Shown: positions 54,087 through 61,704 of the stretch, one piece after another
Layout of the letters: every line of letters starts with the position of its first letter
Numbering within the stretch: the stretch's first letter is position 1
DNA from: G963692885 sp964658655
Lineage (GTDB): Bacteria > Acidobacteriota > Terriglobia > Terriglobales > Acidobacteriaceae
NCBI GenBank assembly: GCA_964658655.1
Contig: CAZZZL010000008.1
Coordinates: forward strand, 62,001 to 126,000
DNA: 64,000 nt
Direction: 5' to 3'
Translations under genes and position numbers: made by a program
Notes under the pieces: model-generated
Told to the model about the DNA's origin: nothing
Databases searched by the model: none
Seen by the model: the letters and a program-made list of their open reading frames with translations, nothing else

Positions 54087-54911
54087 ATGCCATCTCTTCG
54101 GATTGCCTCTCTTCAGCCAAGCATCAGCATCACACTCGATCAACTCGGCGCGCTCGACCAAATCGTTGCCTGCACCAGATATTGCGTGGATGTTGTCCCG
54201 GAACTGAGGCACCGGGGGACGCAAATCATTCACGACGCATGGTCAGCCGAGACCGACGAGATTCTATCTGCACGATCGGATCTTGTCATCGCGTCAGTCC
54301 CCTACCGCATGGAGTCGCTGGCTGCCATCCTGAGGGCCGGTTGTACCGTCGTTACATTTTCCCCCAGGACGCTCGCCGATGTTTATCGCGACACCCTTCT
54401 GCTAGGTCGCCTGGTGGACCGCGGAGCAAGAGCGCAGGAGCTCGTCACCAACATGCAAGCAGAGATTGAGAAGGTGCGGCTGACAGCGGCTGGCGCGGGG
54501 ACAAGACCGCGCGTCTATTGCGAGGAGTGGGGCAAGCCCCTTATCCATTCGCAGCCATGGGTCGCGGAACTGGTCGATGCGGCCGGAGGGGTCTTTGTCG
54601 GGACACCGGCGGCGACGACCGATGCTGATGCTGTCGCCGCAATTGATCCCGACGTGCTGATGTTCGCCTGGTGTGGCGCAGGCGATCGCGTTCCGCTCGA
54701 GAGAATTGTAGAAAGCCGCGGGTGGGGTAGCCTGCGGGCCGTGCGAGATGGCAGTGTCTATTGCATCAATGATGAATACCTGAACACTCCGGCGACCACG
54801 CTGCTCCATGGCCTGCGGGCCATTGCCGGGGCTCTTCACCCGAACATTTTTGGTCGCACGCAAGGATTGCGGAAGATCAACAATGCTCACATAGCGGAAA
54901 CTTCCATCTAA
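54087..54911 (+). CDS. BtuF-like cobalamin/iron-siderophore-binding fold protein without signal peptide
   Basis: 274 residues, six bases after the HAD gene. It shows the periplasmic-binding-protein class III order: RIASLQPSISITLDQLGALDQIVACTRY, SDLVIASVPYRMESLAAILRAG, a helical backbone (DTLLLGRLVDRGARAQELV), VYCEEWGKPLIHSQPWVAELVDAAGG and AIDPDVLMFAWCGAG. This matches BtuF/FhuD. The protein starts directly with the first strand and has no signal peptide or lipobox, and no BtuCD genes are near. It may be a cytoplasmic ligand-binding or sensing version, or a true start with a signal may have been missed. It is followed nine bases later by MutT. Confidence 0.78.
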   Translation: MPSLRIASLQPSISITLDQLGALDQIVACTRYCVDVVPELRHRGTQIIHDAWSAETDEILSARSDLVIASVPYRMESLAAILRAGCTVVTFSPRTLADVYRDTLLLGRLVDRGARAQELVTNMQAEIEKVRLTAAGAGTRPRVYCEEWGKPLIHSQPWVAELVDAAGGVFVGTPAATTDADAVAAIDPDVLMFAWCGAGDRVPLERIVESRGWGSLRAVRDGSVYCINDEYLNTPATTLLHGLRAIAGALHPNIFGRTQGLRKINNAHIAETSI

Positions 54912-54920
54912 ACTAGGGAC

Positions 54921-55352
54921 ATGGGGAACATCCAGACCTCCGATTTTAATGGGAAGCAAATCCGCATGGTCGCGGTGGCCCTCATACTACGTGGTGAAGA
55001 GGTACTGATCTGCCAGCGACGCCCAGATCAACCAATGGCCCTGAAATGGGAGTTTCCCGGTGGCAAGATGGAAACGGGAGAATCCGCAGAGCAGGCACTG
55101 AAACGTGAACTGGACGAAGAACTGGGGATCGACGCACAGATTGGCACCCGGGTCGCGCACACACGTCACACCTACCGCAGTGGCGGGGCGGTCGATCTGC
55201 AATTCTTCGTGGTGCACTCGTTCCAGGGTGAATTGAAGAATGTCATCTTCAACGACATGAAGTGGTGCCCACTACGGGACCTGCCGGCGTACGACTTTCT
55301 GGCCGCCGACCGAGACCTGGTTCGCGACCTCGCCGCCGGCAAACTCCTCTAG
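54921..55352 (+). CDS. mutT: MutT-like Nudix hydrolase
   Basis: 143 residues. Nudix box at about residues 51-73, GGKMETGESAEQALKRELDE followed by ELGI, giving G-x5-E-x7-RE-x2-EE-x-G-I. VALILRGEEVLICQRRPDQP precedes it, typical of MutT (8-oxo-dGTP sanitising) and dCTP/dNTP pyrophosphohydrolases. The C-terminal DLPAYDFLAADRDLV matches the MutT end. It is last in the HAD-BtuF-like-mutT set. The MutT subtype is likely though not proven. Confidence 0.9.
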   Translation: MGNIQTSDFNGKQIRMVAVALILRGEEVLICQRRPDQPMALKWEFPGGKMETGESAEQALKRELDEELGIDAQIGTRVAHTRHTYRSGGAVDLQFFVVHSFQGELKNVIFNDMKWCPLRDLPAYDFLAADRDLVRDLAAGKLL

Positions 55353-55418
55353 GTACGGCGAGACCGATCCGCGCGATCCACATTCGTCGGGCGTCGTGTC
55401 ATTCGCAACACCGCACCC

Positions 55419-56585
55419 CTACGCAAACAATACACAAGTGGGATAGTCGATCGGATATTCTCGCCCTGTCTCGGTGAGTTTCCCGGTAGCGGGGTCCCGC
55501 GCAAACACGACGAGCGTGTGGGAGTTCTGGTGCGCCGCAATCAGCCAGCGCTCACTGGGGTCCAGCGCAAAGTGCCGGGGCACTTTACCGCCGCTCGGTA
55601 TTCTCTGTACAAAGGTCAGCTTGCCGGTTGCGGGGTCGACTGCAAATATGACGATGGAGTTTTCGCCCAGGCGATTCGAGACGTACAGAAATTTTCCCGC
55701 GCGATCAATGACGACAGAGGCTACAGCCGCCAGTTCCGTCAGGCCCTCGGCGACCGTCGTGATGTTCTGAATGCGCGTCAGAGTTCCGGCAGACGCGTCC
55801 CACGCCAGGACATCGACGGTGTTCGACAATTCGTTCGTGGAGTATGCAATGCGCCCATTCGGATGGAAGACGAAACTGCGTGGCCCTGACTTCGGCAGCG
55901 CCTGGTAGGCCGGCGGCTCATTCGGCGTCAGCCTGGAGGTCGCCGCGTCAAACTTGTAGATGTGAATGCAGTCCAGGCCGAGATCATTGATCAGGACGTA
56001 ACGGTTGTCGGGCGAAGCTGTCGCACAATGCGCGTGGGGTGCCTCCTGCCGTTCCTTGTCCGGGCCGGTGCCGGTGTAGTGAATGTCCTCGACTGCAGCG
56101 CTTACTTTTCCACCTGAAAGAACACGAAATGTCGAAGCGCTGCCGCCATCGTAATTTGCGACCAGCACGGCTTTGCCGGTATGGTCCAGGTTGATGTTGC
56201 ACGGGCCGGCCCCACCGCTCGACAGCTCGTTCAGGAGTGTCAGCTTGCCGGTGTGTGCATCCGCAGCAAACGCCGAGACCGCGCCGTCCTTCGCTCCCTT
56301 GTAGTCGTCGACCTCGTTCGCCGCATACAGAACTTTGCGGTCATGCGAAACAGCGAGGAAAGACGGATTTGCTGTAGCCGCGGCCAGGCCCAGAGGGGAC
56401 AACTCACCCGATTTCGCATTCCACCTGTACGCGTAGATGCCCTTACTCTTGCTGTCCTTGTTGGTGTAGACACCGATGAAGGCGGTGGTTGCTTCTGACT
56501 GACCCTGTGCGATCGCGGGCAGGGCCTCAGCAATCGCGAGGGTCGAGAGTCCAATCAGGAGGGAGCGGCGCGTAAGGTTTTCCAT
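55419..56585 (-). CDS. Tat-exported lactonase-fold (YbhE/6-phosphogluconolactonase-like) protein
   Basis: 388 residues from ATG 56585; longer in-frame extension lacks a ribosome site. N-terminus ENLTRRSLLIGLSTLAIAEALPAIAQ is a Tat-type signal. The rest is a seven-bladed beta-propeller of the lactonase family: FIGVYTNKDSKSKGIYAYRW, NPSFLAVSHDRKVLYAANE, HTGKAVLVANYDGGSAS, YVLINDLGLDCIHIYKFD, PRSFVFHPNGRIAYSTNEL and RHFALDPSERWLIAAHQNS. YbhE hydrolyses 6-phosphogluconolactone in the cytoplasm; exported homologues probably act on other lactones. It lies 71 bases after the Nramp-like gene on the same strand. Confidence 0.88.
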   Translation of the reverse strand: MENLTRRSLLIGLSTLAIAEALPAIAQGQSEATTAFIGVYTNKDSKSKGIYAYRWNAKSGELSPLGLAAATANPSFLAVSHDRKVLYAANEVDDYKGAKDGAVSAFAADAHTGKLTLLNELSSGGAGPCNINLDHTGKAVLVANYDGGSASTFRVLSGGKVSAAVEDIHYTGTGPDKERQEAPHAHCATASPDNRYVLINDLGLDCIHIYKFDAATSRLTPNEPPAYQALPKSGPRSFVFHPNGRIAYSTNELSNTVDVLAWDASAGTLTRIQNITTVAEGLTELAAVASVVIDRAGKFLYVSNRLGENSIVIFAVDPATGKLTFVQRIPSGGKVPRHFALDPSERWLIAAHQNSHTLVVFARDPATGKLTETGREYPIDYPTCVLFA

Positions 56586-56656
56586 CGTCGCCAATGGTAA
56601 TTGAAGTGGGGCCCACCCGCGAATTCGCACGCGCAACTGTCTTTCCGCTGAGGCTT

Positions 56657-57901
56657 CTAGGCCGCTGGTTTCAGCAGCAGCCAGACCACAAACAAGACCG
56701 TGATGATCACGACGGTGAGCCACGCCACGATATTGAAGCCGAGCGTGTTCTTATATTTGCCCATCAGGTCTTTGCGATTGATGAGGCGAAGCATGAAGAT
56801 GATGATGACCGGCACCAGCAACCCATTCAAAAATTGTGAGAGCAGCATCATCTTTACAAGCGGAAAATCCGGCAACAGCACCACGGCGGCGCCGCCGATA
56901 ATCAACAACGTATAGAGCCAGTAGAAGACCGGGGCCTCGCCGAAGCTCTTGTCGACACCCGACTCAAGTCCCAGGCCCTCGCACACAGTGTAGGCAGTGG
57001 ACAGCGGCATGATGGACGCGGCGAACAGTGATGCATTAAACAATCCGATGGCAAACAACAGGTACGCATATTTGCCGGCCAACGGCTTCATCGCTTCGGC
57101 TGCATCTGCTGCAACCTGGATGCCACCGAGGCCGTGTGTAAACAGGGTGGCGGCACAGGCGACCACGATGAACCAGGCAACGATATCTGTAAAGAGCGAC
57201 CCTACGATCACATCAAGCCGCGAAGCTGCGTAGTTCTTGATGCTCACGCCCTTCTCGACCACCGAAGACTGCATGTAAAACTGCATCCACGGCGCAATGG
57301 TTGCGCCGATGACAGTCACAGTCATGGCCACGTAGTCTTTGTTGCTCCACTCGGCTCTCGCGGGCAATTTGATGGTGGCCAGAACTGCGTCATGCCAGTC
57401 GGGCCCAGCCAGTACTCCGGCGATGATATAGGCGACGTAAAAAACGCTAGCACCCAGAAAGATCTTTTCAACGCTCTTGTAATTCCCCTGCACTACCAGG
57501 AACCAGACCATCGCGGCGCACACGGGCACTGCGATGAATTTGCTGATGTGAAAGAGACCGAGACTGCCGGCGATCCCGGAGAACTCCGCGATCACATTGG
57601 TGAAGTTGACGATGACGAGCAGGATCATCGTAAAAAATGTCGCCCGCAGACCGAACTCCTCGCGGATGAGGTCACTCAGGCCCTTACCAGTGACCACGCC
57701 GAGCCGAGCACACATTTCCTGGACCACGATGAGAGCAAGCGTCATCGGGATCATGGTCCACAGGAGCGAGTAGCCGTACTGTGCGCCCGCCTGCGAATAA
57801 GTTAGGATGCCGCCGGCGTCGTTATCGACATTAGCAGTTATGAAGCCGGGGCCCAGGACCGCAAGGAAGATCAGGATCCGGATTCGCCACCGTCTCAGCA
57901 T
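56657..57901 (-). CDS. Nramp-related divalent-metal transporter with altered metal-site motifs
   Basis: 414 residues with about eleven membrane helices. It aligns without gaps to MntH-type Nramp at helix 1 (GPGFITANVDNDAGGILT, then QAGAQYGYSLLW), but the canonical DPGN is DAGG (residues 28-31): the Asp is kept and the Asn is Gly. In helix 6 the canonical GATxMPH is GATIAPW (APW at 203-205), so the soft-metal Met and the His are lost. Loss of the Met is known in Nramp-related Mg2+ transporters, so Mg2+ or a similar hard ion is more likely than Mn2+/Fe2+; that is inference. It follows a PRC/MgtE_N/CBS gene by 85 bases on the same strand. Confidence 0.87.
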   Translation of the reverse strand: MLRRWRIRILIFLAVLGPGFITANVDNDAGGILTYSQAGAQYGYSLLWTMIPMTLALIVVQEMCARLGVVTGKGLSDLIREEFGLRATFFTMILLVIVNFTNVIAEFSGIAGSLGLFHISKFIAVPVCAAMVWFLVVQGNYKSVEKIFLGASVFYVAYIIAGVLAGPDWHDAVLATIKLPARAEWSNKDYVAMTVTVIGATIAPWMQFYMQSSVVEKGVSIKNYAASRLDVIVGSLFTDIVAWFIVVACAATLFTHGLGGIQVAADAAEAMKPLAGKYAYLLFAIGLFNASLFAASIMPLSTAYTVCEGLGLESGVDKSFGEAPVFYWLYTLLIIGGAAVVLLPDFPLVKMMLLSQFLNGLLVPVIIIFMLRLINRKDLMGKYKNTLGFNIVAWLTVVIITVLFVVWLLLKPAA

Positions 57902-57986
57902 GCTCGCACTATCTCTTCAGGTTGGGGTCACAGGGCGGGCGTTCATCGAAGTGAACACCTGTCGCGAACATAACAGAGCTTGCTTG

Positions 57987-59246
57987 CTAGTGTCTCTTCC
58001 GCAGGAAGCCGATCACGTGGTCCGCCTGCACGACACCCACCAGTACATTTTCTTTATCGACGACCGGAAGCGCACGCAGGTTGTACTTGTCAAACAGTTC
58101 GGCCACGTCATCCTCGTGCGCGTCGGCATGGCAGTAAATCAACTGCTCCTCCTTGATGGTCTCGAGCAGCGTCTCCGGCCGCACCAGCAGCAGGCGGCTC
58201 AAAGCGACCGCGGCTTTGAGCACATCCTTCTTGTCGACGATGTAGATGTCGGTGATGCTTTCGGGCGAACCATCGAAACTCTGCAGCGCACGCACAGCAT
58301 CCTCGACCGTACTGGCTTCGGGAAGTTGAATGTAATCCGTCGTCATACGGCCGGCAGCCGAGTTCTCGCGAAATTCGAGTAGCTCTTCGACGTCCTGCCT
58401 TTCCTGCGGCTCCATCTGCTCCAGGATGGCCTCAGACCTTTCCTCCGGCAGCTCTGCAAGAAAGTCTGCCGCCGCGCCTGGGTCCATCTCTTCGACAATG
58501 TCCGCGATGCGGCTAGAATCGAGGGACTCTGTGAGCGACTGCTGCAATTTGGGATCGATCTCCTCCAGCGCCTCCGCTGCAGTTTCTTGATCGAGCGATC
58601 CGAACACGGCCTCGCGCTCGGCCGGGGCCAGTTCTTCCAGGATGTCGGCGATATCGGACGGATGCAGGCTGGCCAGCCGCTGGTGCTCGATCTTCAACTT
58701 GACCCGCCGCGCCGGGTCCACTTCGATAAAGTCGACGAACTCCCACGGAATCACGCGCGCAGTAAACTGCCGCGAGAATTTCTCCAGTTGCCGCGATGGC
58801 ATGGCTCCCTTCAACAGGCGCCGGATCGCCCCCCGCAGTCCTACCTCGACCTGGGTGACATGGAGTCCTGTATCCTGACCCTCACCCGGCCGCCAGCAGA
58901 GGTCCACATCATTGACGCGCACGACCTTGCGTCCGTGGACGTCAATAATCTGCTGGTCCACGATGTCCTGCCGAAGCAGCAGATGATTTTCAAGTGTTTC
59001 CAGAGGCTGGAGTTGTGCCCCCTCCCTTAACTCGATAGTCCCGCCTGGGGAGGCACAAATATGTTGCACATCGATCAGGCGGAGTCCAGCTTTAGTCTTG
59101 AGCACGAGTCCCGTAACCCTGCCGGCATCGGAACCGGTTCCAACAGCAATGTCCGACACGCTTCCACAAGGGGAGCCCTGAGCGTCGAGCACAGAGGCGC
59201 CCTCAAGTAGCGACAGGCTTGTTTCCGGGAATACGTTCGTATGCAT
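57987..59246 (-). CDS. Soluble PRC-barrel / MgtE_N / CBS-pair protein paired with the Nramp-like gene
   Basis: 419 residues and no membrane segment. Domain order: PRC-barrel-like (about 10-115: ASVLDAQGSPCGSVSDIAVG, RLIDVQHICASPG), MgtE intracellular N domain (about 190-295: LASLHPSDIADILEELAPAE, EALEEIDPKLQQSL, IVEEMDPGAAADFLAELPEE), then two CBS repeats (MTTDYIQLPEASTVEDAVRA, and CHADAHEDDVAELFDKYNLR with ALPVVDKENVLVGVV). These two modules form the Mg-sensing, gate-closing head of the MgtE channel, but the MgtE pore domain is absent. It precedes the Nramp-like transporter, suggesting a separate sensor or plug subunit for it. A start with GGGGGC four bases upstream supports ATG 59246. Confidence 0.88.
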   Translation of the reverse strand: MHTNVFPETSLSLLEGASVLDAQGSPCGSVSDIAVGTGSDAGRVTGLVLKTKAGLRLIDVQHICASPGGTIELREGAQLQPLETLENHLLLRQDIVDQQIIDVHGRKVVRVNDVDLCWRPGEGQDTGLHVTQVEVGLRGAIRRLLKGAMPSRQLEKFSRQFTARVIPWEFVDFIEVDPARRVKLKIEHQRLASLHPSDIADILEELAPAEREAVFGSLDQETAAEALEEIDPKLQQSLTESLDSSRIADIVEEMDPGAAADFLAELPEERSEAILEQMEPQERQDVEELLEFRENSAAGRMTTDYIQLPEASTVEDAVRALQSFDGSPESITDIYIVDKKDVLKAAVALSRLLLVRPETLLETIKEEQLIYCHADAHEDDVAELFDKYNLRALPVVDKENVLVGVVQADHVIGFLRKRH

Positions 59247-59271
59247 GTATGCCCCCGGCGAGGGTATCGCC
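59247..59271 (-). promoter_or_regulatory. Hairpin abutting the ribosome site of the PRC/MgtE_N/CBS gene
   Basis: Complement reads GGCGA-TACCC-TCGCC, then GGGGGC, then ATAC-ATG. A five-pair stem (59257-59271) stands directly against the GGGGGC ribosome site (59251-59256), and its loop ACCC can alternatively pair with GGGG. Short hairpins placed here can control translation. No known Mg2+ or Mn2+ riboswitch core is recognisable upstream. Confidence 0.3.
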
Positions 59272-59498
59272 TTTCCGATAGGAACCTGTCAGTCAAGATA
59301 ATTCAAGAGCCCACCCACTGACTTATCGATGCTGAACTCCCGCTGTGGGTCATTCCAGTCGCCGCCGGCAAGCTCAAGGCGCGAAGGCGCTTATGCATCT
59401 ACATCTGTTACATATAAACCCCGGTCGAGCGTGGATGGTGGCTGGCAGCTTGGATGCATACCAGCCAGTCTGGGCAGAATTTAAAGAGCTATGCTGCC

Positions 59499-59792
59499 TC
59501 AGCGCATATTGGATTTCCGCATATCGCTGTAATTGCCCTTAAATGAGCGGGTTTGCGCCTTGATAAGCGCCGGCCTCGCGACGACCATAGGTGCATCCGC
59601 CGTCTTGCTCTTGCCATGCTTGCCCGCTTTGGCAGGCTTTCCGGCTGATGAAGCTCCCTGCAACTGCTTCGCGAGCGCTGCCTGCTGATTCTGTTTGAAC
59701 TGGGCCAGTGCGCCTATGTTGATCTGCGCAAAGCTGGGTGTCGAACTGGCGAACAGGAGGCTCAAGAGTACGACGAGTGCGTTGCGTTTCAT
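59499..59792 (-). CDS. Small exported basic protein of unknown function
   Basis: 97 residues from ATG 59792 (GGAG six bases upstream); an earlier in-frame start at 59831 is rejected because it would bury the signal. Signal peptide NALVVLLSLLFASSTPSFAQ, then a Gln/Ala-rich stretch (LAQFKQNQQAALAKQLQG) and a Lys/Gly/Ser-rich stretch (AGKPAKAGKHGKSKTADA), ending in a basic tail. No family recognised. It resembles the exported Lys-rich protein at 39495-39785 in style, not in sequence. The 252 bases between its stop and the MgtE_N/CBS start hold no gene. Confidence 0.6.
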   Translation of the reverse strand: MKRNALVVLLSLLFASSTPSFAQINIGALAQFKQNQQAALAKQLQGASSAGKPAKAGKHGKSKTADAPMVVARPALIKAQTRSFKGNYSDMRKSNMR

Positions 59793-60051
59793 GAGAATCT
59801 CCGATGGTGCCTCCCCGAAAATCGACTGCATGTCGAGCTCAAAGGGTCCACCTGCACGGAGCCTAATGGATACGACCGTGAAAGCAACGCCAGAAACCGC
59901 CGTCCGGCCACGCCGGGTCCCGAACCGGGAACACAGGACTCAATCGGGAAGCCAGGTCGGAATTTTTGGCTGCCACACTTTGCTTGACACAGGGGGGTAC
60001 CTGCAAGCACACTGCCCTAACATGTGCATCCGTGTCCAGTGAGGGCCTCGA

Positions 60052-60519
60052 GTGCAACAGGATGTCATGCGACAAGGCGGGGATACTCGATTGGCTGAAT
60101 CACAGGCAGACAAGATCTCCTACACGCTCGACTCCTCGCTTGCGAGCGTCGACCGTATCGAGCAGACAGCCGAAGAGGTGGCGAAAAAGGCCGGCCTCGA
60201 TGAGGATGAGATTTACCGCGTCACGATGGCCGTGCGCGAAGCAGCTGTCAATGCTGTTCTTCACGGCAACGCCTACGACTCTACCAAGCAAGTCATTGCT
60301 TCGTTTGAAGCTTCAAAGACTGAACTTGTCATCCGCATCTCCGACCAGGGAAAAGGTCTCGATCCGGACACGCTTCCCGATCCACTCGCGCCGGAGAACT
60401 TGCTGCGTGGGTCAGGTCGCGGTATCTTCTTGATTCGGTCCTTTATGGACGAAGTAAAATTTCGGCAATTGCATCCCGGGACCGAACTCACTCTTATCAA
60501 ACACATTCACACAGCTTGA
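60052..60519 (+). CDS. RsbW-like anti-sigma serine kinase (HATPase)
   Basis: 155 residues with a GTG start; ATG 60067 is an alternative. GHKL-type ATP site: N box REAAVNAVLHGNAY, G1 box ISDQGKGLDP and G2 box GSGRGIFLIRSFMD. This is the compact single-domain anti-sigma-factor kinase, which binds a sigma factor or phosphorylates a STAS antagonist. It is followed 28 bases later by a STAS protein, its natural partner. No sigB-type gene or PP2C phosphatase is adjacent, so the target may be elsewhere or may not be a sigma factor. Confidence 0.9.
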   Translation: MQQDVMRQGGDTRLAESQADKISYTLDSSLASVDRIEQTAEEVAKKAGLDEDEIYRVTMAVREAAVNAVLHGNAYDSTKQVIASFEASKTELVIRISDQGKGLDPDTLPDPLAPENLLRGSGRGIFLIRSFMDEVKFRQLHPGTELTLIKHIHTA

Positions 60520-60547
60520 GCATCAGCAAACCAGGAGGAATTCTTTC

Positions 60548-60895
60548 GTGAGCATGAAGATCAGCACTCGTCAGGTGGATGGCGTTACCATCCTCGATTT
60601 AAGCGGCCGTATCACCCTGGGCGAAGGCAGCGTCCAGCTGCGCGACGCCGTCCGCGATCTGCTGTCGAAAGGACAGAAGCATATCCTGCTCAATCTGGGC
60701 GACGTCAGCTACATCGACAGCTCAGGCATCGGCGAACTGGTGAGCGCGTTCACCACCGTGCGTAACCAGGGAGGCGAGCTGAAGCTGCTGAACCTGACCA
60801 AGAAGGTTCACGATCTTCTGCAGATCACCAAGCTCTACACGGTCTTCGACGTGAAGGACGACGAAGCCAGTGCTATCGGGTCGTTTACCAAGTAA
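60548..60895 (+). CDS. STAS-domain anti-sigma-factor antagonist
   Basis: 115 residues, complete SpoIIAA/RsbV fold: ISTRQVDGVTILDLSGRITLG, ILLNLGDVSYIDSSGIGELV with the phospho-acceptor Ser in DSSG, and GELKLLNLTKKVHDLL. AGGAGG lies about ten bases before the GTG start; ATG two codons later is possible. It switches partners depending on Ser phosphorylation by the RsbW-like kinase encoded just upstream. The transcript ends in a strong hairpin 31 bases after the stop. Confidence 0.93.
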   Translation: MSMKISTRQVDGVTILDLSGRITLGEGSVQLRDAVRDLLSKGQKHILLNLGDVSYIDSSGIGELVSAFTTVRNQGGELKLLNLTKKVHDLLQITKLYTVFDVKDDEASAIGSFTK

Positions 60896-60926
60896 GACCC
60901 ATGCGAATCGATACCGCAGGATGGTG

Positions 60927-60956
60927 AGGAAGGGCTGCCGCAAGGCAGCCCTTCCT
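60927..60956. terminator. Stem-loop terminator after the STAS gene
   Basis: AGGAAGGGCTGCC and GGCAGCCCTTCCT form a perfect 13-bp stem closed by a GCAA tetraloop of the stable GNRA type. It lies between the STAS stop and the convergent exported-protein gene. The T tract is weak (TGTGT), but strength and position support termination in either direction. Confidence 0.8.
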
Positions 60957-60985
60957 GTGTATGCATCGATCTGCGAAATGCAGAG

Positions 60986-61588
60986 TTATTCAGCCTGCGG
61001 GTTAACGATTGCCCGAACATTCGCAACGCCAATCTCGAAACCTTTTTTGAATGCTTTCACGTCAAAGACCTTGTCGAGTGCCTTGGCAGCCTCACCGTCA
61101 AGATCGACCTTTACATCGTCCAGGTTCAACAGGAATGCACCCTGAGTTCTTAGTGGCAACCTAAGTCCAGCGGGCAGGGTCAGATCGAACAGGGGAAGGC
61201 GTCCGACGAGTTTGTTATCAACCACGACGAGACCGGTGATCACAGGGTAAGGTGCGGTGGTATCGATAATGAAGCTCTGCAGACGGACCTCGGTTTTTCC
61301 GGCAGTCAGCGTCAGACCGCCCGAGTGCAGAATATTGCCAAGTGCAGTGTCCAGATCCACCGCGCCTGCCACAACTGGAAATGATACTTCACCATCCGCA
61401 AGATGCGTCGGCGTCACTGTCCCCACGGAGACGTCGAGTGAGTGCAGTGCAGAGACAAAACCGCTGCTCAATGTCACGGTCGTGATGCCGGAATCGATCG
61501 TGTCCGTGTGCTGTGCGAATGCGCAGCAACTGAAAGAGGATAGCGCCAGGAATAAGATGGATTTAAGCGTCAGGGCTTTGGAATTCAT
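60986..61588 (-). CDS. Exported protein of unknown function, beta-rich
   Basis: 200 residues from ATG 61588 (GGAG six bases upstream); in-frame starts at 61600 and 61636 are less well placed. Signal peptide (LKSILFLALSSFSCCAFAQ). The mature protein alternates short strands and turns: TTVTLSSGFVSALHSL, VSFPVVAGAVDLDTALGNIL, GGLTLTAGKTEVRLQSF, VVDNKLVGRLPLFDLTLP, and ends in a possibly helical AAKALDKVFDVKAFKKGF. This resembles HtaA-like or other beta-sandwich surface proteins but no family is secure. It lies downstream of the ECF sigma/anti-sigma pair in the same direction, so it may be one of its targets. Confidence 0.65.
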   Translation of the reverse strand: MNSKALTLKSILFLALSSFSCCAFAQHTDTIDSGITTVTLSSGFVSALHSLDVSVGTVTPTHLADGEVSFPVVAGAVDLDTALGNILHSGGLTLTAGKTEVRLQSFIIDTTAPYPVITGLVVVDNKLVGRLPLFDLTLPAGLRLPLRTQGAFLLNLDDVKVDLDGEAAKALDKVFDVKAFKKGFEIGVANVRAIVNPQAE

Positions 61589-61704
61589 ATCTATCTCCAT
61601 AGTTAGAGCGTAAGTCGATGACACGATGGGTATCATCCAACCCCCTTAACGCCGACTTTGCAATCTGCGGATGCATGAAGAAGGTTAAAATTTGGTGCGC
61701 ACGA

